64,000 nucleotides of DNA from Murinocardiopsis flavida (GCF_003014485.1 NZ_PYGA01000011.1:124001-188000), one strand, 5' to 3'; positions 8,056 to 16,851 are shown, counted from the first letter of the stretch. Numbers and translations are program-made. Notes: a model not told the origin generated them from the letters alone.

Positions 8056-9098
8056 TGACGGAGCTCGCACTCCGCCCGGACCCCGAAGAGCGGCGCGAGG
8101 GGCCGGCCGCGCCGCCGACGCCCGTGTCGATGCAGCAGGCGATCAACCTCGCGCTGGCACGCGCGCTGGAGGAGGACGACACGACCCTGGTGTTCGGCGA
8201 GGACGTGGGGCCGCTCGGCGGCGTGTTCCGGGTGACCGACGGCCTCCAGCGGCGCTTCGGCGACCACCGCGTGTTCGACACCCCGCTCGCGGAGTCCGCG
8301 ATCGTCGGCGTCGCGGTGGGGCTCGCCATGAACGGTTGGCGGCCCGTCCCGGAACTCCAGTTCGACGGGTTCGCGTATCCGGCCGTCGACCAGATCGTGA
8401 ACCAGATGGCGCGGATGCACTACCGGACGCGCGGCGCCGCCCCGATGCCGATCACCCTGCGGCTGCCCAGCTTCGGCGGCATCCAGGCCCCTGAGCACCA
8501 CGGTGAGAGCCTGGAGGCGCTGTTCGCGCACGTCCCGGGGTTGAAGGTGGTCGTGCCCGCCGACCCGGGAGAGGCGTACCGCCTGCTGCTGCAATCCGTG
8601 CGCGCCGACGACCCCGTGGTCTTCATGGAGCCGAAGGCCCGCTACTGGGACCGGGCCCCCATCGGTGCCACCGAGCCGGCCGACCCCATCGGCACCGCCC
8701 GCGTCGTACGGCCGGGCCGCCACGCCACGCTCATCGCGTGGGGGTCGATGGTGCACCGCTGCTTGCAGGTCGCGGAGCTGGCCGCGGAGGACGGCGTCCA
8801 CCTGGAGGTCCTGGACCTGCGCTGGCTCAAGCCCATCGACACCGCCACCCTGGCGGAGTCGGTGCGGCGGACCCGCCGCGCCGTGGTCGTCCACGAGGCG
8901 CCGTTGACGGCAGGGCTGGGCGGAGAGGTGGCGGCGCTGGTGGGCGAGCACGCGTTCAGTTCCCTCGCGGCGCCGGTCGAGCGTGTCGCAGGCTACGACG
9001 TGCCGTATCCCGCTGGTCCACTGGAGCGGCAGTACCTGCCGTCGGTCGACCGGATCCTGTTCGCGGTCCAGCGGACCCTGGAGTTCCAGCGGGCCTGA
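8055..9098 (+). CDS. 2-oxo acid dehydrogenase E1 beta subunit
   Basis: A 347-residue transketolase-fold E1 beta. Seen: INLALARALEEDDTTLVFGEDVG at the N terminus, TPLAESAIVGVAVGLAMNG, FMEPKARYW and a C-terminal domain with VHEAPLTAGLGGEVAALV. It pairs with E1 alpha in an alpha2beta2 enzyme. AGGAGG lies 8 bp before the ATG, and the ATG shares one base with the alpha stop codon (TGATG), indicating translational coupling. Branched-chain 2-oxo acid, pyruvate and acetoin enzymes cannot be told apart from the sequence alone. Confidence 0.93.
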   Translation: MTELALRPDPEERREGPAAPPTPVSMQQAINLALARALEEDDTTLVFGEDVGPLGGVFRVTDGLQRRFGDHRVFDTPLAESAIVGVAVGLAMNGWRPVPELQFDGFAYPAVDQIVNQMARMHYRTRGAAPMPITLRLPSFGGIQAPEHHGESLEALFAHVPGLKVVVPADPGEAYRLLLQSVRADDPVVFMEPKARYWDRAPIGATEPADPIGTARVVRPGRHATLIAWGSMVHRCLQVAELAAEDGVHLEVLDLRWLKPIDTATLAESVRRTRRAVVVHEAPLTAGLGGEVAALVGEHAFSSLAAPVERVAGYDVPYPAGPLERQYLPSVDRILFAVQRTLEFQRA

Positions 9099-9227
9099 AC
9101 CGGCCGTGTGAGCGGGGCACCGCACCACGGCGCCGCACTGCCGGAACCGCACTGCCAGCACCGCCGACCACTCCTCGACCACCGCCTACCACCACCGACC
9201 ACCGCACACATCGGAGTCTCAGCACGC

Positions 9228-9593
9228 ATGAACCAGCCGAACACGGGGCCGCAGCAGCCCTCGAACACCACGACCTTCACCCTGCCGGACCTCGGCGAGG
9301 GCCTGGTCGAGGCGACGGTCCTCACCTGGCTGGTCGCGCCCGGCGAGCAGGTGGTGCGCAACCAGCCACTGGTGGAGGTCGAGACCACCAAATCGGCGGT
9401 GGAGATCCCCTCGCCGCACGCAGGGACGGTCGCCGCGCTGCACGCCGAGGAGGGCGCGGTGCTGGCCGTCGGTGCGGACCTCGTCACATTCGAGGTCGCG
9501 GGCGCCCCCGCCGCCGGGATCGTGGGTACCGTTCCGGTGGACGACGCGAAGCCGCAGCGGCGCGTCCGGCTGCGGCCGCCCGACGAGGGGTAG
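9228..9593 (+). CDS. Stand-alone lipoyl domain protein (E2 lipoyl part)
   Basis: A 121-residue protein holding one lipoyl domain: FTLPDLGEGLVEATVLTWLV and the lipoylation motif VETTKSAVEI with Lys55 as the predicted lipoyl site. A normal E2 has about 400 residues with a peripheral-subunit-binding and an acyltransferase domain; both are absent here. The chain ends in a basic tail and a TAG stop. Next comes an alpha/beta hydrolase gene, so lipoyl domain plus hydrolase together match the two halves of AcoC, the E2 of bacterial acetoin dehydrogenase. The start ATG is preceded by a weak site (GGAG at -13). Confidence 0.82.
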   Translation: MNQPNTGPQQPSNTTTFTLPDLGEGLVEATVLTWLVAPGEQVVRNQPLVEVETTKSAVEIPSPHAGTVAALHAEEGAVLAVGADLVTFEVAGAPAAGIVGTVPVDDAKPQRRVRLRPPDEG

Positions 9594-9739
9594 GAGGGGT
9601 AGTCCGCGGCACGGGCACCGCGGTTCAGGCTCGGCGCCCCGACCGGGCTCGCGCAGGGCCCGGCCACCGCAGCACGCACCGCACCAGCCACCCGCCCGCC
9701 CGAACCCACCGCACCACCACCCACCGCACGCACCGCACC

Positions 9740-9785
9740 GCACCGCACCGCACCCACCGCACGCACCGCACCGCACCCACCGCGA
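9740..9785. repeat. CACCGCAC short repeats between lipoyl and hydrolase genes
   Basis: A run of CACCGCAC/CGCACCG units fills the end of the 203-bp gap. Read in the hydrolase frame it is open and would encode a Thr-His-Arg-rich linker, so the two genes could be joined by a single frameshift. Confidence 0.7.
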
Positions 9786-9796
9786 GGAGACCGAGG

Positions 9797-10507
9797 ATGC
9801 CGCAGACCATCGAGCGCGACGGCGCGCTGTCGTTCACGGTCACGGCCGGCTCCGGTGATCGCCCTGTGCTGCTCGTGCACGGCTTCGGTTCCAACTACGC
9901 GATGAACTGGGAGGCGCCGGGCTGGCCGTGGGCGCTGCGCGCGGCCGCCGACCGGATCATCGGGGTGGACGTCCGCGGGCACGGGGCGAGCGCGAAACCG
10001 CACGACCCGGCGTCGTACGCTCCCGAGGCCCTGGTGGGCGACCTTGTGGCGGTGCTCGACGCCGTGGACGCGGCGCAGGTCGACGTCGTCGGCTACTCGA
10101 TGGGCGCCCGGCTCACGTGGGAGCTGGCGGTGCGGCACCCGGAGCGGGTACGCAGGGCGGTGCTGGGCGGGTTCGGCCCGCGCCCGCTGACGGAGGACGA
10201 CCCGGACGCGTTCGTCGCGGCGATCGCGTTCGCCGCACAGCTGCCGGGCAACGACATTGAGGCGCTGCGCGCGTGCGCGAAGGGGCAGGCCGCGCACCCC
10301 TTCGACGCGGCGGCCGGTGTGCCGACGGCGCCGCTGCTGTTCGTCGCCGCCGAGGGCGACGGCCTCGCCGACGGGGTCGAGGACCTCGCCGCCGGTGGCG
10401 CCGGTGGCGCCGGGTCTGAGGTGGTGCGGCTGCCGGGGCGCGACCACCGCACGGCGGTCTCGGCGCAGGCGTTCAAGCGCGCGGCGGTGGAGTTCCTCAG
10501 CGGCTGA
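9797..10507 (+). CDS. Alpha/beta hydrolase (AcoC-like acyltransferase half)
   Basis: A 236-residue alpha/beta hydrolase. Seen: the oxyanion segment LLVHGFGSNY, VDVRGHGASAKP, the nucleophile elbow GYSMG with Ser101, and a late His (GRDHRT, His217). GAGGAG lies upstream of the ATG. As the last gene of the E1 alpha-E1 beta-lipoyl operon it most likely takes the place of the E2 acyltransferase core, as in acetoin dehydrogenase AcoC proteins where lipoyl and hydrolase domains are fused. Alternatively it is an ordinary esterase that was captured by the operon. Confidence 0.85.
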   Translation: MPQTIERDGALSFTVTAGSGDRPVLLVHGFGSNYAMNWEAPGWPWALRAAADRIIGVDVRGHGASAKPHDPASYAPEALVGDLVAVLDAVDAAQVDVVGYSMGARLTWELAVRHPERVRRAVLGGFGPRPLTEDDPDAFVAAIAFAAQLPGNDIEALRACAKGQAAHPFDAAAGVPTAPLLFVAAEGDGLADGVEDLAAGGAGGAGSEVVRLPGRDHRTAVSAQAFKRAAVEFLSG

Positions 10508-10593
10508 ACGACGGGTGACCGGCGGCGGCACGGGTCGCGGTCCGGTTTCGCGGCGGGGCCTTCGGACGCCGTCCGCCGCGCCCCTCCCCGCCT

Positions 10594-10740
10594 TCCGGTA
10601 ATCCGCCGCGCCCTCCCGAACGCACCCCCTCCACCGCTCCCCGCCGCACCCTCCGGTAATCCGCCGCGCCCTCCCGAACGCACCCCCTCCACCGGTCCTC
10701 CCCACCGCACCCTCCGGCGCTCCGCCGCACCCCCTCCACC
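10594..10740. repeat. Tandem repeat, 58-bp period
   Basis: A 43-bp segment at 10594-10636 recurs identically at 10652-10694, with a degenerate third copy at 10712-10740. Each begins TCCGGTAATCCGCCG. Non-coding, 3' of the dehydrogenase operon. Confidence 0.85.
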
Positions 10741-10786
10741 TCGTCCTTCCCGGTGCACGTTCCAGTGCTCCGGGCGCTCCGCGTTT

Positions 10787-10801
10787 TGGCAACAGTTGCC
10801 A
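10787..10801. promoter_or_regulatory. Perfect 15-bp palindrome upstream of the nucleoside importer
   Basis: TGGCAACAGTTGCCA: 7-bp arms and one central base, 86 bp upstream of the candidate promoter. A related imperfect site, TGGTAAC...GTTGCA, follows at 10861-10877 and overlaps the -35 box. Together they look like repressor half-sites (LacI/GntR-like), with no cognate regulator identified. Confidence 0.5.
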
Positions 10802-10872
10802 TGGTCGGGTGCCGCGCGGCTACGGTCGGCAACGGCGATGACACGCGTCGACCCGCGACTTGGTAACGTCCG

Positions 10873-10900
10873 TTGCACTCCGCTCTCGCCTTCATAACAA
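10873..10900 (+). promoter_or_regulatory. Candidate promoter of the nucleoside importer operon
   Basis: TTGCAC (10873-10878) and TAACAA (10895-10900) with a 16-bp spacer. Transcription would begin near 10907 and give a leader of about 130 nt before the lipoprotein ATG at 11036. Confidence 0.4.
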
Positions 10901-10919
10901 CCGCCGGTTATGGATGGGT

Positions 10920-11007
10920 GACATTTGCCGAACGGGATATCGTCCGGCTGAATGACCCGGCGAAATGTCTGCGATGTATGAATCGCACAACCAGTCCGTG
11001 GGAGGAC
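10920..11007 (+). ncRNA. Candidate structured 5' leader (three hairpins)
   Basis: Three potential hairpins stand back to back. P1: 10920-10930 pairs with 10958-10969 (11 bp, one bulged G), enclosing 27 nt with a possible small inner stem (CGG 10933-10935 / CCG 10944-10946). P2: TGCGAT/ATCGCA at 10970-10987. P3: GTCC/GGAC at 10994-11007. GGGAGA and the ATG follow. This architecture suggests a cis-regulatory leader of a nucleoside transporter. I do not recognise it as a known riboswitch class; the call is inferred from pairing only. Confidence 0.4.
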
Positions 11008-11035
11008 CGCCGAGGGTGTCGAACGGGAGACAGCA

Positions 11036-12103
11036 ATGAAGCGCAACCGCACGATCCTGACCCGGTTCGCCGCCGTCGCGGCAACGGGGGTCCTGGGTCT
11101 GAGCATGACGGCCTGTGACAACCCCAGCGGAGACGACGGGAAGAAGGGCGGCGGAGAGGACTCCGAGCTCCGCGTCGGCCTCGCCTACGACATCGGCGGG
11201 CGCGGCGACAAGTCGTTCAACGACTCCGCCTACCGCGGACTGGAGCGCGTCAAGAAGGAACTCGGCGTCACCGACGCCAAGGACCTGGAGCCCTCCGAGG
11301 GCGAATCGGACGCCGACAAGGTCGAACGCCTCAAGCTCATGGCCGAGGAGGGCTACGGCGTCGTCATCGGGGTCGGCTACGCCTACGCCGAGCCGATGAA
11401 GGAGGTCGCGAAGGACTACCCCGACGTCAACTTCGCGGTCGTCGACTCCGAGATCGAGGGCGCCGACAACATCACCAGCCTGGTCTTCGCGGAGGAGCAG
11501 GCGTCGTTCCTCGCCGGGGCGTCCGCCGCCCTGAAGACCGAGGAGGACCACGTCGGCTTCATCGGCGGTGTGAACACCCCGCTGATCCAGAAGTTCGAGG
11601 CGGGCTTCATCGCCGGTGTCGAGGAGATCGACCCCAAGATCAAGATCGAGAACACCTACCTCTCCCAGCCGCCGGACATGAAGGGCTTCCAGGACCCGGC
11701 GCGCGGCAAGGAGGTCGCGCTCGGCCAGTACGACAAGGGCGCCGACGTGATCTACCACGCGGCCGGCGCGTCCGGGAACGGCATCCTCGAGGCGGCCGCC
11801 GACCAGGAGAAGCTGTTCATCGGGGTCGACAGCGACCAGTACGAGTCCGCCCCGGAGGACCGGAAGAAGTACGTGCTCACCTCCGCCGTCAAGGACGTCG
11901 ACAAGGCGGTGTTCGAGTTCGTCAAGTCGGTGCAGGACGGCAAGGCGCAGGCCGGGATCCAGCGCTTCGACCTCGCCAGCGGCGGTGTCAGCTACACCAA
12001 GTCCAACAAGGACGAGATCGGCGACGTCGAGAAGGAACTGGACGAGCTCCAGCAGAAGATCATCGACGGGGACATCAAGGTCCCCACGAAGCCCGAGAAG
12101 TAG
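11036..12103 (+). CDS. BMP-family nucleoside-binding lipoprotein (ABC importer)
   Basis: A 355-residue BmpA/PnrA-type substrate-binding lipoprotein. Seen: a signal peptide with lipobox LSMTAC (Cys27), then LRVGLAYDIGGRGDKSFNDSAYRG, the family's ligand-binding start, VGFIGGVNTPLIQKFEAGF and VIYHAAGASGNG. It is anchored outside the membrane and delivers nucleosides to the ATPase and permeases encoded next. GGGAGA precedes the ATG. A long hairpin directly after the stop (12111-12155) probably lets this gene be expressed above the transporter genes. Confidence 0.93.
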   Translation: MKRNRTILTRFAAVAATGVLGLSMTACDNPSGDDGKKGGGEDSELRVGLAYDIGGRGDKSFNDSAYRGLERVKKELGVTDAKDLEPSEGESDADKVERLKLMAEEGYGVVIGVGYAYAEPMKEVAKDYPDVNFAVVDSEIEGADNITSLVFAEEQASFLAGASAALKTEEDHVGFIGGVNTPLIQKFEAGFIAGVEEIDPKIKIENTYLSQPPDMKGFQDPARGKEVALGQYDKGADVIYHAAGASGNGILEAAADQEKLFIGVDSDQYESAPEDRKKYVLTSAVKDVDKAVFEFVKSVQDGKAQAGIQRFDLASGGVSYTKSNKDEIGDVEKELDELQQKIIDGDIKVPTKPEK

Positions 12104-12110
12104 GCTTCGC

Positions 12111-12155
12111 CCGTGCGCGGGCGGGCCGCCGCGAGGCGGGCCCGGCCGCGCACGG
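12111..12155 (+). terminator. Intercistronic hairpin after the lipoprotein gene
   Basis: Near-complementary 20-nt arms (12111-12130 and 12135-12155) around a GCGA tetraloop. Typical of partial terminators or 3' stabilisers behind binding-protein genes in ABC operons. Confidence 0.6.
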
Positions 12156-12342
12156 AACCGGTCGTCGACCACGCCGTCCCAGGGAGCGTGCCCTGGGGCG
12201 GCACCGGTGTGCCGTACCGTGCCGTGGTCCCGCGGGTCGTGTTCATTCTTCCGCGGGGCACCTACCGGGCCGGCGCACCGTCCTCCACCCTCGGCGGCGC
12301 GCTGTGCGATCCACGGCCGCCCCCATTCCACAAGGGAGTGCG

Positions 12343-14058
12343 ATGAGCGGCACTCAGACCGGGCGCGGGGCGGCACCTCCCGCGGTCGAGCTGCGCGGTA
12401 TCACCAAGCGGTTCCCCGGGGTCGTTGCCAACCACGACATCGACATCGAGGTCGCTGCCGGTACCGTGCACGCGATCGTCGGCGAGAACGGTGCGGGCAA
12501 GTCGACCCTCATGAAGACCCTGTACGGGATGCACCGGCCCGATGAGGGCACGATCGCCGTCAACGGCGCCCGGGTCGACCTGAACTCCCCCGCCGCTGCC
12601 ATCGGGCACGGCATCGGCATGGTGCACCAGCACTTCATGCTGGCCGACAATCTGACCGTCCTGGAGAACGTCGTGCTGGGCGCGGAGCGCGAGCACGGCA
12701 TCGGCGCGGCGGCGCGCAAGCGCATCCGAGCGCTGTCCGAGCAGTACGGGTTGGGCGTGGATCCGGACCGGCTGATGGAGGAGTTGGGGGTCGGCGACCG
12801 CCAGCGGGTGGAGATCCTGAAGGTCCTCTACCGGGGGGCGAACATCGTCATCCTGGACGAGCCGACGGCGGTCCTCGTCCCGCAGGAGGTCGAGGAGCTG
12901 TTCGGGAACCTGCGCGAACTCAAGCGCGAGGGGCTCACCGTCATCTTCATCTCGCACAAGCTGGACGAGGTGCTGGGGGTCGCCGACACCATCACCGTGA
13001 TCCGGCGCGGGACGACCGTCGACACGGTGGCGCCGGCCGATGTGACCGCCCGCGAACTCGCCACCCTGATGGTCGGCGGGGAGCTGCCGGTACCGGAGCT
13101 CAGCGAGTCGACGGTCACCGACGAGGTCATGCTGCGCGTCGAGGGGTTGCGCGTCGAGTCGGCCGACGGGCGCGCCGCGGTCGACGACCTCAGCCTGTCG
13201 ATCCGGCGCGGCGAGATCGTCGGAATCGCCGGTGTCGAGGGCAACGGCCAGTCGGAGCTGATCGAGGCGATCATGGGCATGCGGCCCGCCGCCCGCGGCT
13301 CCCTGACCCTGGGCGGCGTCGACATCACGGCGTGGGAGACCCGCCGCATCCGCGAGGCCGGTGTGGGCTACGTCCCCGAGGACCGGCACCGCCACGGCAT
13401 CCTCCTGGAGTCCCCCCTGTGGGAGAACCGGGTGCTGGGCCACCAGACCCGGCGCCCTTCCGCCAACGGGGTGTGGATCGACGCCGCGGCGGCGAAGGCC
13501 GACACCCGGCGCATCGTGGACGCCTACGACGTGCGGACCCCCGGTGTCGACGTGCTCGCCGACGCGCTGAGCGGCGGTAACCAGCAGAAACTGATCGTCG
13601 GCCGGGAGATGAGCGGCGAGCCCCGGGTGCTGGTGGCCGCGCATCCCACGCGCGGCGTGGACGTCGGGGCGCAGGCCGCCATCTGGGAGCACCTCCGCCG
13701 GGCGCGCGCGCAGGGGCTCGCCGTGCTGCTGGTCTCCGCCGACCTGGACGAGCTCATCGGGATGTCCGACTCCCTGCACGTGATCCTGCGCGGCAGGCTC
13801 GTCGCGGAGGCCGACCCGGCGACGGTCACCCCGGAGCGGCTCGGTTCGGCCATGACAGGCGCCGGTCTCGACGAGGGCACCGGGGAAGGCACCGTGGAAA
13901 GCGTCGAGGAGGGAACCGGCGAGGGGGCGGATCAGTCCGACCAGCCCGACCGGTCCGACCAACCGGACCGGTCGGACCGACCCGATCCAGCCGCCCCGGA
14001 CACCCCCGGCACCCCGGATACCGGCACGCAGCGACCCGACGACGAGGACCCAGCATGA
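12343..14058 (+). CDS. Nucleoside ABC importer ATPase (two nucleotide-binding domains)
   Basis: A 571-residue double ATPase of the NupA/YufO type. First domain: Walker A GENGAGKST, signature-like VGDRQRVEI, Walker B IVILDEPTAV. Second domain: degenerate Walker A GVEGNGQSEL, signature LSGGNQQKL and AAHPTRGVDVG in place of LDEPT. It powers import by the two following permeases. AAGGGAG lies 4 bp before the chosen ATG. The last 60 residues are an acidic tail with repeated SDQPDR units, unlike the family. The stop overlaps the next ATG (ATGA). Confidence 0.95.
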   Translation: MSGTQTGRGAAPPAVELRGITKRFPGVVANHDIDIEVAAGTVHAIVGENGAGKSTLMKTLYGMHRPDEGTIAVNGARVDLNSPAAAIGHGIGMVHQHFMLADNLTVLENVVLGAEREHGIGAAARKRIRALSEQYGLGVDPDRLMEELGVGDRQRVEILKVLYRGANIVILDEPTAVLVPQEVEELFGNLRELKREGLTVIFISHKLDEVLGVADTITVIRRGTTVDTVAPADVTARELATLMVGGELPVPELSESTVTDEVMLRVEGLRVESADGRAAVDDLSLSIRRGEIVGIAGVEGNGQSELIEAIMGMRPAARGSLTLGGVDITAWETRRIREAGVGYVPEDRHRHGILLESPLWENRVLGHQTRRPSANGVWIDAAAAKADTRRIVDAYDVRTPGVDVLADALSGGNQQKLIVGREMSGEPRVLVAAHPTRGVDVGAQAAIWEHLRRARAQGLAVLLVSADLDELIGMSDSLHVILRGRLVAEADPATVTPERLGSAMTGAGLDEGTGEGTVESVEEGTGEGADQSDQPDRSDQPDRSDRPDPAAPDTPGTPDTGTQRPDDEDPA

Positions 14059-15494
14059 CCAACACCGCAACCGGGTTCCTCCGCGGCCCGTACGGGGTCG
14101 CCGCCCCGGCGCTGCTCGCCGCCGCCGTCACGGTCCTCCTCGACTTCGCGCTGCTCGCGTGGGCCGCGCTCCTCATCGGCGCGGCCGCGGCGTTCATCGC
14201 GTCGCTGTGGCTGCTGCCCAGCGGGCGGCCCGCGGAGCCCGCGGGGATGCGCGTGGTCGTCACCGCCTCCGCGCTCGCGTCCGGGCTCATCGCCGGGCTG
14301 CTCACCGCCGCTGTGCTGGACCTGTGGCTGATCGAGGCCGTCGCCTACGGGATCGGCGCGCTGGCCGGCGGCGCTGTCGGCCCGCTGGTCCACCGCAGGA
14401 TCCCGGCGACGCTCGCGCTGGCGATGGTCGCCGTCGCCGCGGCCGTGGTGCTGTCCCTGCTGGTGACGGCGGTACTGCTGACCGCGACCGGGGTGGACGC
14501 GCTGTTCACCTTCAGCCAGATGCTGGGCTACGGTGTCCAGCCGGACAGCCTCGTCAAGGTCCTCAACGATGGGACGACGTTCTACCTGTCGGCCGTCGCC
14601 GTCGCCATCGGCTTCAAGATGAAGCTGTTCAACATCGGCGTCGACGGCCAGTACCGGCTGGCGGCGCTGCTCGCCGCCGCCGTCGGCGGGCAGTGGGTGC
14701 TGCCGCCCGTCGTCCACCAGGTCGTGGTGATCGTGGTGGCGGTCGCGGTCGGCGGCATGTGGGCGGGGATCGCCGGGTACCTGAAGGTGACGCGCGGCGT
14801 GTCCGAGGTCATCTCCACGATCATGCTGAACTCGATCGCCACCGGGATCACCGCGTACCTGCTGCACACCGACCGGCTCGCCGTCGAACTGGGCACCAAC
14901 AACATCGGCACCAAGCCCATCCCGGAGTCCGGCCAGGTGCCGGGCATCCCCACCGGCTTCATGGGCGCCAACACCGAGATCTACGGGCTGGTGTTCCTCG
15001 CCATCGCCGTCGGCGTGGGCTACTGGGTGCTGCTGAACCGCACCCGGTTCGGGTTCGACCTGCGCGCCACCGGGATGTCCGCGACGGCCGCGCTCGCCAG
15101 CGGCGTCAACGTCAAGAAGATGGTCGTCTGGTCGATGGTCATCTCGGGCGGGGTGGCCGGGCTGGTGGGCGTGCCGCAGCTGCTCGGCTACTCGCACCAC
15201 TATGCGCAGGACTTCCCCGCCGGGCTCGGGTTCATCGGCATCGGCATCGCCCTGCTGGGCCGCAACCACCCGGTCGGGATCGCGCTCGCGGCGCTGTTCT
15301 GGGCGTTCCTGAACCAGTCCTCGCAGATCCTGGACTTCCAGGATCCGCCCATCCCCAAGGAGATCGCGGTGGTCACACAGGCCACGATCGTGCTGACCGT
15401 CGTCGTCGTGTACGAGGTCGTGCACCGGTGGGGCCGCCGCTACGAGCAGCAGCTCGTCGGGGCGGAGCTGGGCCGGGCGGGGGTGTCGGCATGA
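14055..15494 (+). CDS. Nucleoside ABC importer permease 1
   Basis: A 479-residue membrane protein of the BPD_transp_2 family (NupP/YufP-like) with about ten hydrophobic helices. Seen: IGFKMKLFNIGVDGQYRLAA, the conserved loop of nucleoside and ribose-type permeases, and GVSEVISTIMLNSIA. It forms the channel with the next permease. The start overlaps the ATPase stop by 4 bp, and its own stop overlaps the next start by 4 bp. Confidence 0.93.
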   Translation: MTNTATGFLRGPYGVAAPALLAAAVTVLLDFALLAWAALLIGAAAAFIASLWLLPSGRPAEPAGMRVVVTASALASGLIAGLLTAAVLDLWLIEAVAYGIGALAGGAVGPLVHRRIPATLALAMVAVAAAVVLSLLVTAVLLTATGVDALFTFSQMLGYGVQPDSLVKVLNDGTTFYLSAVAVAIGFKMKLFNIGVDGQYRLAALLAAAVGGQWVLPPVVHQVVVIVVAVAVGGMWAGIAGYLKVTRGVSEVISTIMLNSIATGITAYLLHTDRLAVELGTNNIGTKPIPESGQVPGIPTGFMGANTEIYGLVFLAIAVGVGYWVLLNRTRFGFDLRATGMSATAALASGVNVKKMVVWSMVISGGVAGLVGVPQLLGYSHHYAQDFPAGLGFIGIGIALLGRNHPVGIALAALFWAFLNQSSQILDFQDPPIPKEIAVVTQATIVLTVVVVYEVVHRWGRRYEQQLVGAELGRAGVSA

Positions 15495-16765
15495 GCCAGA
15501 CGATGACCGGGGCTGCGGCCCCGGCGAGCGCGCCCGCGCGGCGCCCGAGCAACCGGTGGCGGGTGGTCAGCCTCGTCCTCGCCGCGTTCGTGGCGCTGGC
15601 GGGGGTCCGGGCGTTCACCGGGCAGGACTCGCTGACCGAGGCGGGGACCATCCGCACGATGCTGGTGTTCGCCGTGCCCATCGGCATGGCGGGGCTGGGC
15701 GGGTTGTGGGCCGAGCGGGCCGGGATCATCAACATCGGCCTCGAAGGCATGATGATCTTCGGGACGTGGTTCGGCGCGTTCGCGGCCTACGCCACCGGCA
15801 ACCCGTGGGCGGGGCTCGCGGCGGGCATCCTCGGCGGGGTGTTCGGCGGCCTGATCCACGCCGTGGCGACGGTGACCTTCGGCGTCGACCACATCGTGTC
15901 CGGTGTCGCCATCAACATCCTCGCGCTGGGCGCCACCCGGTACCTGTCCCTGCTGTACTTCGTGGGCGCCGAGGTCGACGGGTCCCGCGGTGGGGCGTCG
16001 CAGTCACCGCAACTGCCGGAGTTCCCCGAGGTCAGCGTGCCGTTCATCGCGGACCTGCTGCGTCCCGTGCAGGCCGGCGGGTGGTTCCTGGTGTCCGACC
16101 TCGCCCGGCTCGTCGTGGGCCTGACCACCGACATGTCGGTCGTCACCCTGATCGCGCTGCTGCTCATCCCCGCCACGTACCTGGTGCTGTGGCGGAGCAC
16201 GTTCGGGCTGCGGCTGCGGAGCTGCGGCGAGAACCCCGACGCCGCGGAGTCGCTGGGGGTGCGCGTCTACGGCTACAAGTACGTGGCCGTGCTCGTCTCG
16301 GGCGGGTTCGCGGGCCTCGGCGGGGTGTTCCTCGCGATGGTGGCGTCCTCGGTGTACCAGCAGGGCCAGACCGGCGGTCGCGGCTACATCGGCCTCGCGG
16401 CGATGATCTTCGGCAACTGGCGCCCGGGCGGGCTCGCCATGGGCGCGGGCCTGTTCGGCTACACGGACGCGGTGCAGGTGCGCGGTTCGGGGGCCGGCGT
16501 CCACTCCCTGCTGCTGCTGATCGCGTTGGCGCTGGTGGCGGCCGCGCTCTGGCAGTGGTTCCGGCACCGGCGGTGGAAGACGGCGCTGGCGGCGGCCGTC
16601 GCCGCCGTCGCGCTGCTCGCGGTGTTCCTGACCACCGACACGCTGCCGAGCCAACTGGTGACCTACAGCCCGCACATCGCGACGCTCCTGGTACTGTCGC
16701 TGGCCGCGCAACGGCTGCGCGCACCAGCGGCCGTCGGACGGCAATGGCGCAAGGGGAGTTCGTGA
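15491..16765 (+). CDS. Nucleoside ABC importer permease 2
   Basis: A 424-residue membrane protein of the NupQ/YufQ type. Seen: AGIINIGLEGMMIFGTWFGA, FGVDHIVSGVAINILALG and LRSCGENPDAAESLGVRVYGYKY. It is the second half of the heterodimeric permease. It begins within an ATGA overlap. The C-terminal helices (after about residue 330) carry an extra hydrophobic pair and a basic end. Confidence 0.93.
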   Translation: MSQTMTGAAAPASAPARRPSNRWRVVSLVLAAFVALAGVRAFTGQDSLTEAGTIRTMLVFAVPIGMAGLGGLWAERAGIINIGLEGMMIFGTWFGAFAAYATGNPWAGLAAGILGGVFGGLIHAVATVTFGVDHIVSGVAINILALGATRYLSLLYFVGAEVDGSRGGASQSPQLPEFPEVSVPFIADLLRPVQAGGWFLVSDLARLVVGLTTDMSVVTLIALLLIPATYLVLWRSTFGLRLRSCGENPDAAESLGVRVYGYKYVAVLVSGGFAGLGGVFLAMVASSVYQQGQTGGRGYIGLAAMIFGNWRPGGLAMGAGLFGYTDAVQVRGSGAGVHSLLLLIALALVAAALWQWFRHRRWKTALAAAVAAVALLAVFLTTDTLPSQLVTYSPHIATLLVLSLAAQRLRAPAAVGRQWRKGSS

Positions 16766-16851
16766 CGCAGACCGATTCAGGGGACAGCGCAGATTCAGGG
16801 GCGAGCACAGCGGCCGGGGCGGGATCCGGCATCCGCGCGGGAGAGGAACCC

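Noticed and set aside
16762-16851. N-terminal extension of cytidine deaminase from the GTG at 16762
   Set aside because: Kept only as an alternative: the extra 30 residues are Ser/Gly/Ala-rich and absent from the family, and the ATG at 16852 has a better placed ribosome site.
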